Positions 11,783-21,459 of a DNA stretch of 64,000 nt are shown one piece after another. The DNA is from Nothophaeocryptopus gaeumannii (Eukaryota > Ascomycota > Dothideomycetes > Mycosphaerellales > Mycosphaerellaceae). The notes under the pieces were generated by a model. That model was given only the letters and a program-made list of their open reading frames with translations. It ran no database searches and was not told where the DNA came from. Numbering within the stretch: the first letter of the stretch is position 1; every line of letters begins with the position of its first letter. The stretch spans positions 2,976,001 to 3,040,000 of the forward strand of contig JASISA010000025.1 of assembly GCA_031771865.1 (NCBI GenBank). Reading direction: 5' to 3'. The position numbers and the translations under genes are program-made.

Positions 11783-11999
11783 GGAGGATGATGTTGACTC
11801 TGGCGTGTCAGCCAGCTGCCTACGAGCAAACATATTGGTTCTATAGTACTTAAGATGCAGTAGGGTGTAAGGCATAACAGAGAAGGGAGGAAGTTTTACG
11901 CTGTAGGCACTTTCTACAGGGGTTTCTTTTACAACATGTAGATATGCTAGAAGGGGCACGGCCTGTAGCTAGCTCGAATACATTTATTATTATTATTAT

Positions 12000-12780
12000 T
12001 AAGGTAGGCTCTAGGCTAAACTCAGAGGGATCTAACAACTCTACCTTATCCCTAAATAACTAGAGTAAGATCTAAACTATAGTTGAAGGAGCTATAGTAA
12101 AGGGGACAATAAGACATAACATATAGGTAAGGAAGCTAAAGAATAAAGTTACCTACCTTTATTTAGAGAATATAAGACTTTAGAGGGAAAAGGACGCCCT
12201 TTTATAGTCCCTATATAAAGAAAAAAAGCGTAGAAAGCGAGGACAAAAGCTCTTTAAGCTAGTTAGGGCTAAAGAAGAAAGTAGAGTAATCTTTATAAGC
12301 CTAAATAAGGTAGCTAGGGTAAAGGAGATATTAGCTAAAAAGGAAGTAAAGAAAGACACTAATTAGGCTACTAAAGAGGTAGCTAAAGTTTAGAAAGAGG
12401 TAGAGAAATAGTTCTAAGCTAATACTCGGTAGTTAAAGGCTATTTAAAAGTAATAGGAGGTAAAGGAGAAGAAAGAGAAAGCTACTACTAAAAAAGTAAG
12501 GAAAGAAATATAAAAGGAAGTTAACTAAGCTAACAAACAGCTGAATACTAACCTTAAGGAGTCTATTAAGAAGGTAAAGAACTCCCTAAGGCGTATTATC
12601 TTTAAATAGCCCTAAAATAAAGATATAGTAGTTATACTAAGTAAGAAGTCTTAAAACCTAGTAGCTAGCAGATTAGGGCGTATAAGGAGGCAGCTAAAGC
12701 ACCTCCAAGGCTTTAAGCTATCTTAAATTAAAGAGCATATTAAGTTTACTTAATATTCTAAGTTACATGTAATTCGGTTA
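12000..12780 (+). mobile_element. Right target duplication and pogo-like remnant, piece 3 of 3
   Basis: After the right copy of the 14-bp duplication (12000-12013) the transposase frame resumes with K-V-G-S-R-L and runs as a Lys/Glu/Arg-rich, stop-studded C-terminal region. This fits the coiled, charged tails of pogo/Fot1 transposases. TpA is very common and CpA rare until about 12780, where base composition changes abruptly. No terminal inverted repeat could be paired, since the 5' end is outside the window. Confidence 0.6.
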
Positions 12781-13572
12781 GGAATTGGCTGAGTTATTCA
12801 CTTACAAAGGTAGGTGGTTAGTGTGTAGGTGTCTGTGCGCCATATAGGGCTGTGCGCCAAGCCGGGAAACCTTCTATGTCAGCCGATCAAATGGGGTTCC
12901 GGCGGTGGACGACTCTTTTCATAGATGCGATCAAGGCGACGGATCCAGGACTTGTCACAGTGAAATCAGAAGTAGCCTTGAAGGAAGCTGCTCAAAAGAC
13001 CTGGAACGAGGAGGTGCCTCTGGTCATCACGATACACTAAGAGATGCCGTTCAGCGATGTATACAAGCAGAAGGGCAAGTTCTGATGAGGCTACTATCGT
13101 TTGCGATATAGTTGAGAATGCCAAGCAAATCGAACTGCGGGGAGGCTGGCCGGGCTTAATCGATATTGATTAATATTCATATCATCACAGCGCAAATTGA
13201 TTGAGGCCCTAGAACTTTCAACTTTATAGTCATATTCGAGGAGCGATAGGCAGCCCCTTCGAAAGATTCAACCTACGATAATATTGCGACTATTGCTTGT
13301 ATAGGCCTAAAACTTGCTCTATAGACTAACTGTATATGGAATGAGACAGCTAGGTATATAACAGACTAGTAAGCCTACCTAGTGCAGAGATGTCAGTTGA
13401 TGGGCCTACGAAGCTCGAGTTCTTGGCATTTTCAACCAATTCGTAAACGATAGTAAAGGCTGCTGCGCAGGCAAGCCACGAAAACATTGCCTTTGAGATT
13501 GAAGAACATTACCAGTGACATTGGGCGGCATCTCGAACATTTCGAACAATTACGGCTAATATTGGGAGAACC
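12781..13572. other. Junction DNA beside the transposon nest; no firm gene
   Basis: Composition returns to that of single-copy DNA. A short + frame with ATG at 12876 (55 codons, ends 13040) has plausible codon use and could be an exon of a broken gene, but nothing in it is recognised. A stretch at 13150-13400 is AT-rich with some TpA excess. No other gene is seen. Confidence 0.4.
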
Positions 13573-14225
13573 TTGACAGCGCTTGGATCTGTATCCACCG
13601 CAGAGACGACGACCGTGAGAGCCTACATTCAGCAATTGAGAGATGAGCGACAACGTCAGGTCAAAGAGATGAAAGAACCCCACTCAAAACCTGAAGACCG
13701 GGGTATGGCTACCCAAAAACCCAGAGATGACCGTAGAAGTGGCAGTCATGTCAGTACTCCCGTTTCCCAGACGACCCAAATGGCCACTGACGCCTTATCT
13801 AGGTACAAGCTCCGAGATCTCAAAGGCGCCGATGGTATCGTCAAGATCAGGAAACGAGAAAACGCCATGGTTCTGACGAAGATCGAGGAGATGACGAAGC
13901 ATGAATGGTTTTCCGACGATGGTAGAAGTCCACTCGCTCCAAATCTCAGGGCCAACGTTTGGGGCTTAGGATACATTCTTCGTGCCATGATCCAGCGTAA
14001 CCCTCATCGGACAGCGTAATGAGTCGACCACAAGGCATCAGGAACCCCATTCTATCCGCCCGACGATTTGAGTGAAGTGGCTGAATCTTACTACAGCGAG
14101 ACACTGCGAAGGCTCATCAAAGACTGCTTACTGATGCATCCCAAAATGCGCCCGACATGGCAACAGATCCGAGATAGGATGCTCAAGAAGAGCGGACATC
14201 GGATGCATGATCTGGCTGTTTGTTG
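13573..14225 (+). pseudogene. Protein kinase C-lobe remnant
   Basis: One + frame carries the end of a Ser/Thr kinase fold. N-V-W-G-L-G-Y-I-L at about 13957 matches the D-V-W-S-L-G block (subdomain IX) with Asp replaced by Asn. G-T-P-F-Y-P-P-D-D-L and D-C-L-L-M-H-P-K-M-R-P-T-W at about 14041-14165 match subdomains X-XI, with the conserved Arg kept. Two adjacent in-frame stops (TAATGA, 14017-14022) separate the halves. No ATG opens the frame, and no glycine-rich loop, catalytic HRD or DFG is visible upstream. It is a decayed kinase fragment, possibly related to the pseudokinase-like genes common in Pezizomycotina. Confidence 0.55.
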
Positions 14226-14764
14226 ATTTGAGAGATGCCGATAGTGAGGATGAAAGATTCGCGGCCCATATGCCCAAGACCCATGGCTCTCAGTACGATC
14301 TCGCGCTCGCGCTCTCTGCTAATCCACTCTGGGTGGAATTCGAAGAGCAACAGCCCGCGGGCCCAACAGACGAGCCGATTGAAGATCTTCCAGAAGTGCG
14401 CACTGCCAAAGTCCTTGCCGGTATCCAAGACACCCTGGAGAAGACCTCTAAGTCGAGAAATGTCAAGGACAAAGGCGTACGCGATGCTGCAATTAAGCGT
14501 TATACGCTTGCAATCGGAAATTATCTGGCTGCGCCCAAGAAACGTAATGGCTGCTCGATCGACCAGCTCTGGCATGTCATCGTTGAGAAGTACTGGCCGA
14601 AGCCCAAGAATGGCGAGAAGCGTTTTTCCGCCTCAGCTCTTCACCGCTATCATGGAAGTCTCACGGCCCCTGCTTCAACAGCAGCCGGTGCTACCGAGAG
14701 CTCTCAGAAGCCTCAAAATCGGGGGATCGAGAGTGATCAGTCAGGGTCCAAGAGCAAGAAGTAG
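14207..14764 (+). CDS. Hypothetical protein, 185 aa (possibly the kinase tail)
   Basis: An ATG at 14207 opens a 185-codon frame with good codon use. The product is charged, with an acidic first half, a central D-A-A-I-K-R-Y-T-L helix-like segment and a Ser/Gln/Lys-rich end. No family is recognised. It starts inside the end of the kinase remnant in another phase, so it may be the C-terminal part of that broken gene joined by a frameshift. Its stop lies 4 bp from the stop of the convergent gene at 14769. Confidence 0.4.
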   Translation: MIWLFVDLRDADSEDERFAAHMPKTHGSQYDLALALSANPLWVEFEEQQPAGPTDEPIEDLPEVRTAKVLAGIQDTLEKTSKSRNVKDKGVRDAAIKRYTLAIGNYLAAPKKRNGCSIDQLWHVIVEKYWPKPKNGEKRFSASALHRYHGSLTAPASTAAGATESSQKPQNRGIESDQSGSKSKK

Positions 14765-14768
14765 GCAT

Positions 14769-15341
14769 TCACGGGCCTCGTTGCTCAGATTCGGAGCTTC
14801 CTGGAGCCCTCGAGCCGCATCTGTTGGCGATCATGTCGTCTCCGGGTAGACCGATCTGTTTCACACACTGCCATCGACCGTCTTTCAACCTCCACTCGAC
14901 TGTCGATATTCCTTGCTTCACCACCCCTTTTGGAGCACCTTCTAGTTCTGTGCGGAAGAAGATGGTCGCTCGATCCAGCTTCTCGTGAACGGTCGTCATC
15001 AGATCGAGGAATCGGACTCGATAGTCAGGGAACAGAGAGGCCATCTCGATCATTTGTTGCTGAAGCTCGGACAGCGTAAATCGAGGAGGTCGTTGGAGAG
15101 ATGGCGATTCATCAACGAAATTGTCGGCGAATATGGACCATCCGGGGGAAGTCTCGAAATTGAAGTCTCTTCCGTTTACGGTTGCAACGAACTGGAAGGT
15201 CAAGTCTTCCAATTGTGCTGCGATTGCAGCTTTCATATCATCCATCGATGGGCTTGTTGGAGTGAATTGCCTCCATAGCGTTTTCGGGTTCCTGGCAAGT
15301 TTTGTAGCGGGAGGAGATGCTTCGAATTTGTCTTGAGCCAT
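14769..15341 (-). CDS. Small NTF2/SnoaL-like hypothetical protein
   Basis: The minus-strand frame from ATG 15341 codes for 190 residues. An upstream extension lacks support, so the start at M-A-Q-D-K-F was chosen. The core alternates strands and helices (F-V-A-T-V-N-G-R-D-F, F-P-D-Y-R-V-R, V-E-W-R-L-K-D-G-R-W), a pattern seen in SnoaL/NTF2-like proteins of fungi. There is no signal peptide or membrane segment. The assignment to that fold is an inference from pattern only. Confidence 0.55.
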   Translation of the reverse strand: MAQDKFEASPPATKLARNPKTLWRQFTPTSPSMDDMKAAIAAQLEDLTFQFVATVNGRDFNFETSPGWSIFADNFVDESPSLQRPPRFTLSELQQQMIEMASLFPDYRVRFLDLMTTVHEKLDRATIFFRTELEGAPKGVVKQGISTVEWRLKDGRWQCVKQIGLPGDDMIANRCGSRAPGSSESEQRGP

Positions 15342-16848
15342 TTTGCCGAACGATGGTCGTTCGCAGGGCGTTTGAATGAAACGCTGTTGTCGTGCTAGCG
15401 GTCTCTGAGCGGCCATTACCTTCAATCTCTTCAGGAATACTAGGCTTATATTGATCAAGCCAGAGGATCACGCCTCCTATCGTCTTGGCAAGTCTTGATC
15501 TTCTTGGCGAACTACAAGCGCTCGTCCTTCTCTTTTCGAGATGCATAGTGTCGATCGAGTTGGTGCCGCGCAATACTTTCAACCTTATTTCCAGGCGAAC
15601 CGATGACAATTGTCCTCATTGTAGCCCAGAACGTTGCCTTCGACGCAGAATGTTGTTCAGCTCGGTGTGTTGACGGCCGGTATTGCCCCCGGGGTTGAGT
15701 AATGTTGCACATGTAATCGTCGGGGAGAGATCGGAGACATCCTGCGGAAAAGCCGTGGCGCTATGGAAGCGCCCAATCCTGCTGTGCCTGTCAGCAGCGG
15801 AGCAACGGTCACGTCACAAAGATAAGGGTTCTACAGCAGAATAACGTGGCTATAGCAGTAAGGCCGACCCATGCATCCTTGCAAAGAAAGCATATACCTT
15901 AGACTGAGCGTGTTTCGAGCCCCAAGTCTCGTGAAGGTCGACTAGCTAGTCTTGCAAGTGCGGTCCGCGGCGCCTCCGCTCAGCAGGATGATTCTTTCGA
16001 GGTATTCTGACGGCAGGAATACGATTGATCGCCGGTGATTCGTCACCAAAAAGTTCCAGCCTCTAAAATTCCAGAAATGGCAATCATGTCGCAGGAAGAT
16101 AGTTCAGGCACGCGATGTCTTGCCATGCTGCATTCCCGCGATCCCAAAGCCTGAGGTACGTAGGGCTGATTGGACATGCCACCGAGTTGCCGACTTCACC
16201 TTCCTTCGATCGTTCACAATAGGTTCATTCGGGGAGAGATCCCTCAGTGGTAAAGATCGCGGTTCAGCTCCAGAGACAAGGTCGCAAAAACAACAACTTT
16301 CGGGACCGCCAGCCGCGGAATTGCCGAACGACCGATACGAGATACTGCATGGTAGGAATTCGAATAGACCTGGGGCATAACTTTGGAATGGCTATCATGT
16401 ATCAGTCTATGCGTGCATGACGCGCGGTCTCTTGGGTGTCGACTGGCCGGGAACACCAAGCGGTCGGAAGCACTTCCCGGAATGCACTCGCTTTAAGGCA
16501 TCCACGTGCCCTGCCTTCGGTAGAGCAATCCTTCTGCTGGGCAGTATTAGATCGTGGCTGATCCTGCGGCTAAATCCGCAATTCGGCCGCTTCTGGAGAT
16601 ACTCTAGAGAACGGACACAAGGCGGAGACGGCTGAATGTTTGCCCCATGTTCTGGCTCCAAGGTCGGGTTCGCACCAGGATCGTAGTCGCAGCTGCCCAT
16701 AGATTTGAGAGTACTGAACGTGGCTTGAGCGACTACCGCTTTCAACCGCAAGAGCCTCGATACGATTGTACTCGATGATTTGAAAGACTTGCATGACTGC
16801 AGACAACAGCACTGCCCGTTCCATCGAGGAGCACACGGAGAGAGTTTG
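15342..16848. other. No supportable gene (1.5 kb)
   Basis: Several short frames exist on both strands, none with an ATG context, introns or residues that look like a protein family. No repeat or transposon end was recognised. It lies within the gene-poor flank of the transposon nest. Confidence 0.5.
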
Positions 16849-17820
16849 CTATCTCGCTCCCGCCATGGTCCCGATCCCCCAACGACCACGTCGATGCAAC
16901 CGAACGAGAGTCCAGTCACCTCCGCAATGCCTCTGCCAAGGCACAGATTCGCCAACAACCCCATCGAACTCATCAAAGTCCGAGTCGTACGAAGGGGCTC
17001 TCTCTTCCGGGCTCATGCAATGATACATTGAGGTCGCGCCTCCACAGCCCTCACAAGGTATCGACACGCCATAGTGCACTTCTCAAATCTCCTGCAATGC
17101 CATTCTCGCCAGTCGTTGCATTTCTTGCATCTCGGACAATGCCAAGTGCAGCTGTCTTGTTCCCAGCATCCAATTTCTCCCATGTGTCCTCCTCGACAGA
17201 AGCTGAAGTAGTATTCGCAATAGCTTTCGCCGCCCGCATCTACGAACAAGCCGTAGCGGAGAAGCTTATTGATGTGTTCTGGCATGTCTTGCTCTTGAAG
17301 CTCAGCCTTGTCCTCTTTCCAAGTCTGAAGAAAGCTGTCGAAACCGAAGGAGTCGCATCTTCGTTGCATCTCCTTGGCGAGGAAGTCTCTGTCGAGGTTG
17401 GATATCTTCTTCGACGCGTAATGGGCGAAGTATGGGTGAGGTACAGCGTCCGGGTTGAGTCCAATGCTTTCCTTGAGCTTATCGATGATGCTCATGCGAT
17501 TTTGACAAGGCTTGCCAGGATCAGGACCACATTGGCAGCCACAAGAGGGACCGCATCCAAAGCCGGCAGTCTTGCAGCAGCATCGGCCTTTACATCCTGA
17601 CGTGCATTTGCACTTGGATGGCTTCTCACTGATGAAGTCCGATGTGTCTTTCTGCAGCGAAGTCAGACTCTGAGCTTTTCAGCAACTTGGTAACTCACCT
17701 CAGAGACCGTCCGCGCTGAATTCTTGATTTTTGGCTTCTTCGCCTTTTCGGTAAAGGATATCCAAGTCCATAGTCAAGTCCAATTTTAATTGGTGAGGAC
17801 TTGCGCTTGGTAGAAGGCAT
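16849..17820 (-). pseudogene. Cysteine-rich protein gene (CXC-like plus Cys tail) with frameshifts
   Basis: From ATG 17820 the minus strand begins a Lys/Arg-rich N-terminus. One base shift near 17765 is needed to reach the frame that enters a GT-AG intron (about 17654-17698). The next exon has a dense motif, K-C-K-C-T-S-G-C-K-G-R-C-C-C, resembling tesmin/CXC metal-binding repeats. It is followed by a helical middle and a second Cys cluster (C-P-R-C-K-K-C-N-D-W-R-E-W-H-C). A second shift near 17070 leads to P-C-E-G-C-G-G, which completes that cluster; without it the frame ends at 17013. Two shifts suggest a pseudogene or uncorrected assembly indels. The function is unknown. Confidence 0.5.
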
Positions 17821-18159
17821 GTTGATCTGAAGCAATCTCAAAGAAGACTGAAGCGATGTTACAAGACGTCAATATTGAAAGCAAGGACGATTGTATTGCC
17901 AGAGTTAGTCATGAACATGGACAACGCGACTCGGTAAGGTCAAAGGTAGACTCGTCGACGCGTAAGAGTTAGCATTCGGATGTTTTCCGGGCTTATGATT
18001 GGGAGGAAGAATGACCACGCTAGCGGAGGTTTCTTTGCGGCCGCTCGTCGATCCGGCTACCCAGTTGTGTAAATGGCACTCGAGAGAAAACGCTCATGAC
18101 CGCGAGAACACAATGACCTAAGAAGCCGGTATTTACAGATGCTGAGTACCGCAGCAAAA
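17821..18159. other. Intergenic, nothing recognised
   Basis: About 340 bp between the start of the cysteine-rich gene and the stop of the gene at 18160. It should hold the promoter of the former. No motif stands out. Confidence 0.5.
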
Positions 18160-18636
18160 TCACTGCGCTTCTTGCCCAGCCTTCGCCTTCAATGTCTCCT
18201 GTCTCAATTGATTCCTCTTGCCCAGAATCCTCAATGTGTTCCTCCTCTCGATCTCGCTCATCTCTCCCCAATTAGCGATGCTGCTCAGTGTACCGTCCTG
18301 ATTGACGACAAGCGGACCAAGGTGATCCATCTTGACCGAGGCTTCTCCTGAAGACATATCCAGCTTCTTGGCCTCTTCTTCATTGGCCCACGGTGCAGGC
18401 AGAGGGAGCGGCTTGCCATCGGAGAATTCAGTTGGGTCGGATAGGTCGAGGCGAATGGACTCAGTGGTGGTAGATGATTCTGTTGCGTCTTCGACTTTGG
18501 GAGTGGTGGTGGACATTATGCGTGGTTTGGAGATGGTAGGGCGGTTGGTAGCGTGAAGTGTTGAAGAGAAGGTCCGCCTGATTGGTCCGACTTGAGGTAG
18601 ATAGGCAAGAAACGTGAGCGGTTTTAGCCTTCGCAT
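18160..18636 (-). CDS. Conserved fungal hypothetical protein, likely mitochondrial
   Basis: The frame from ATG 18636 codes for 158 residues. The first ~30 are Arg-rich and non-acidic (M-R-R-L-K-P-L...P-I-R-R-T-F-S-S), as in mitochondrial presequences. The C-terminal half has a compact motif, L-G-P-L-V-V-N-Q-D-G-T-L-S, then I-A-N-W and E-R-R-N-T-L-R-I-L-G-K-R-N. From memory this recurs in small fungal proteins of unknown function. A second ATG after the presequence (M-S-T-T-T) could serve a cytosolic form. No intron is apparent. Confidence 0.6.
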   Translation of the reverse strand: MRRLKPLTFLAYLPQVGPIRRTFSSTLHATNRPTISKPRIMSTTTPKVEDATESSTTTESIRLDLSDPTEFSDGKPLPLPAPWANEEEAKKLDMSSGEASVKMDHLGPLVVNQDGTLSSIANWGEMSEIERRNTLRILGKRNQLRQETLKAKAGQEAQ

Positions 18637-19115
18637 GAGAGCAGTTTTGAGCTTCAAGCACTCCAGTATGAGCAGTGTAGCTGCTATGGATGTAGGGAGT
18701 GGAGATGATCGCACACTCGCGTGATGCCGGGAAGATTCTAGAACTTAGCTTGCCTTGCTTTAGGTTTTATGGACGAAGTCGTGTGTGTTACGATGACCGC
18801 GGCATTATAATGCGGAGCCGAATCTACCTTTGCCATCTTCGCGAAGTCGAGATATGACTGGCAAGGAGTTGTTGGTAAAGTGTTGGGTCGACTTCGATCT
18901 CGTTGACTTCACTCGCGAAATACCAAGACTAGGCTAGTCCAAATACGAGAATAGATTCCGGCGCGCCAATCCGTCAAAACATGAACTGATATACGCACTG
19001 TAGGCATCAAATGATTCCATACGACACATCTCATCCTATACAAAGCGCATACACCTCTCATACGTTCGATGACTTCTCGTCTGCTCAGATCCTGCCGTTT
19101 CCTCCACTTTCCCAA
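18637..19115. other. Intergenic, nothing recognised
   Basis: About 480 bp with no frame that resembles a protein. It contains the promoter side of the gene at 18160-18636. Confidence 0.5.
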
Positions 19116-19382
19116 TTATCCCGTATGAAAACAGCACAGTGCACCTCCCTGGATTGGGAAATGATGAGAGGGTCTCTCTCGCGACACCCACAGATATATG
19201 GCTGATATCAGAAGCATCATGTCGAGGAGAAAGAAGGCCGGAGACCGCAGACAGCGCCATTTCTTATGGCTTAGATGTCTGGTAATGTCGTGCTTCTGAA
19301 ACTCGAATTCGGGATCTGCTACGTCCGTCACAGAAGCGGAGTCCCTCCTTTCGTCGGTGAGTGGCTGCTTTTCTGGACGCAT
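19116..19382 (-). CDS. Fragment with one membrane helix (UstYa-like N-terminus?)
   Basis: From ATG 19382 the frame gives 88 residues: a polar, acidic N-terminus, a basic stretch (H-K-K-W-R-C-L-R), then a hydrophobic helix (F-F-L-L-D-M-M-L-L-I-S-A-I-Y-L-W). This layout is typical of the start of UstYa/DUF3328 proteins, but no matching second exon with the conserved domain is seen downstream. It is probably an isolated first exon or a relic. It could equally be chance. Confidence 0.3.
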   Translation of the reverse strand: MRPEKQPLTDERRDSASVTDVADPEFEFQKHDITRHLSHKKWRCLRSPAFFLLDMMLLISAIYLWVSRERPSHHFPIQGGALCCFHTG

Positions 19383-20283
19383 AGCTTGATTGCAGTCTTT
19401 TGGTGTCTGAAGAGCTTCAGGGAGAAAACCGGGACAATATCCCTGCGAAAGAACGATCAAGCCAACAAGCGTCGCCATTGGAAATCCGTACAGGAGCGTG
19501 TGGACGTACATGCTTATCTGAATTGGAACTTCCGATCATGGACAGTCTCGGAACATGAGGCTGTCTGAGAGCTTGGCATCCTTTCTGCACCTTTGGCTCC
19601 CAGCGAGCACTCGAGAAGCCTATCCATCGCAGAACCAGCAGAATTAGCATCCTCGGTACGATCGTCGAGCATACACCATGTCAACATTTGTCAAGATTCT
19701 CCACTGGAAGATTCGGTCATCTGATAGCCCATATGAGTATCATGCTTTACCAACAACGGCGGCAGCAGCCTCGAGCGACGAGAAACGAACACAGGTCTCA
19801 AAACCAGCGACCCTCAAACGATTGCGAGCAGCTTTGAGCAGACTACTCGCCACGGCACCGACTTTTCGTCATGGGGCGTCAGATGCCAGCAAGCAAGTCA
19901 GAACTGACGAACAGCTGCAGGCGACCAATGTTATCGCTGCAAGGTACGGCCACTCGAGACATTTCTGCATGAACTTATTGACAGATATGCAGGTCCGGTA
20001 CGGACAGCAAAGTCCTATCCCTCTGCCGGAGCATGTGATGCTGAGCTGATTCTTTTGCGTGTAGATATAATAGGGCGAAGCCCACTTGTGAAACAGGCGG
20101 CAAGTCTGGCAGCAGCTGTACTTACAGCTCCGGGAAGCAAGGCCGTAGGATAAGGAAGGACCATCTGAGAGCGGAGTAGAAATCAAAGGCTACAAGCCGG
20201 AGAGGTAGTCTTTTCGAGATCGACAGTGCTTACTCCGATGGAGATCTGTCATTGTTCAACCACATCAGAGCATTACCTCGAGT
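19383..20283. other. No firm gene; one possible + frame
   Basis: An ATG at 19678 opens a 123-codon + frame ending at 20049, rich in Ala, Thr and Lys, with plausible codon use but no recognised family. The rest shows nothing I can support. Confidence 0.3.
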
Positions 20284-21014
20284 ATGTAATACGTCGCAGC
20301 ACGCGAGGCTCGAGCTGAACAGCAACTAGACCACGATGATCCAAGATATAGCGCCCACACACAACATAGTAAAGCGGATGGGCCAGAAACTTGCCCAACA
20401 TCCATGCCCGGGAGAAGTAGACAAAAGAGATGAAAGTTCACATACCGAGAACATGAACGTAGACCTCCCTGACTTCCAATTGCTGCTAGACCCGGCCGCA
20501 ATGAACGATTTGTGTGCGCCGCGGCAAGACTTCTGGTTACGAAGCAAGTGTGTCTCCCGTGCTTCGTCCAGCTCCAGGTTCGGCTCGCCCTTGAAATCCG
20601 GCTCGTCCGGATTCTGAGACAGCCAGTACGTGCCATTGGGGCCCAGATGCACGCCTCCGTATAGTGCTTTGGTCGTTGTCGATATTGTCGGCTTCGCAGA
20701 ATGTAGGTCTGCGTGGAAGCCATGCTCATATGTCCCATGTGCTCGATAGGCTAAAGGAAATCGATCATGGCCGCATGCTAGGGAGATGGCCAATCTCACA
20801 GCGAGCGTAGATGTGAGGCTCAAAGGTAAGGTACTCCAGAGTCTGGTGAATTCGACCGCCTGTTGCCGTAACTGGGATTTGCGTCCTCGTAGAAGGCGAT
20901 CTTATCAGTAGAGTCTGTATCGAGACCCAGTGAGACCGGCGCATAGGAAGGTAGCTCTGACTTATGGATGGCATTGTTGTGGCTCACTCGAGCTGTACGA
21001 CTTTCGTGGGACAT
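20284..21014 (-). CDS. UstYa/DUF3328-like N-terminal half, probably broken
   Basis: ATG 21014 opens a polar 64-codon exon. After a probable intron ending near 20752, a second exon reads H-G-F-H-A-D-L...Y-G-G-V...G-P-N-G-T-Y-W...E-P-N-L-E-L-D-E-A. This is the pattern at the start of the UstYa/DUF3328 domain (GFxTDL, FxGG, GEPSxELDxAW), with the usual Trp replaced by Arg. UstYa proteins are oxidases of fungal peptide and other secondary-metabolite pathways. The two HxxHC metal motifs expected further on are not found before the frame ends near 20284, so the gene looks truncated. The model is tentative. Confidence 0.4.
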
Positions 21015-21459
21015 CGTCGACTATCAGCAGGTCGAGTGAGAAATCTGCATCCTGTTCATTGTCTGCAACAGTTCCATCACGCTATGACAGTCCTCGGCCC
21101 CCGAGCACCCTGGTGCTGTATCTCCTATAGAGCATGTATGCCGATAATGTTTAGTCGGAGGTTTCTGTTTGTGTCGGAAGGGGTCTCGGAGCGTATCTGC
21201 ATAACGGCAGAGATGTGGCGAGGTTGTCCCGGGCCCCTGCTGTTTGCCGCTTCGAGAGCATGCCTGCAACTTCCGGCGTCCATGAGTAGGTTCTCGTAAT
21301 GTGCGAATCTCAATCCGGACCATGACCACTGCCGCAAGGTACTCACGCCACTCTTATAATAGAGGCTCATAGAACGCCACTGAGTGCAGCTGCAGGTACC
21401 AAGGACTTCAGGGACACAAGTGCACAAATACAGGCCGAAACTCAACCGCTTGTCATGCA

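Larger units (their letters stand above)
6800..11999 (+). mobile_element. LINE-B: full-length Tad1-type LINE, little or no RIP
   Basis: This 5.2-kb non-LTR retrotransposon has a 5' UTR, ORF1 with zinc knuckles, ORF2 with endonuclease and reverse transcriptase, a 3' UTR and a short (TTA) tail, flanked by a 14-bp target duplication. CpA and TpG are normal, unlike its sister LINE-A and the pogo DNA it landed in. It therefore arrived after those were mutated, or escaped RIP. Its reading frames are broken only by short run contractions (see ORF1 and ORF2). No RNase H domain is evident. The Tad1/I-like placement rests on the domain order and the C-terminal CxCG...H...C knuckle. Confidence 0.9.

Noticed and set aside
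14235..14849. 204-codon + ORF overlapping the 185-aa hypothetical
   Set aside because: Composition is Ser/Arg-rich as in shadow frames; the alternative frame has better codon use.
16407..16976. 189-codon minus-strand ORF
   Set aside because: No ATG context, odd composition (many Cys and Ser scattered), no homology pattern and no splice partner.
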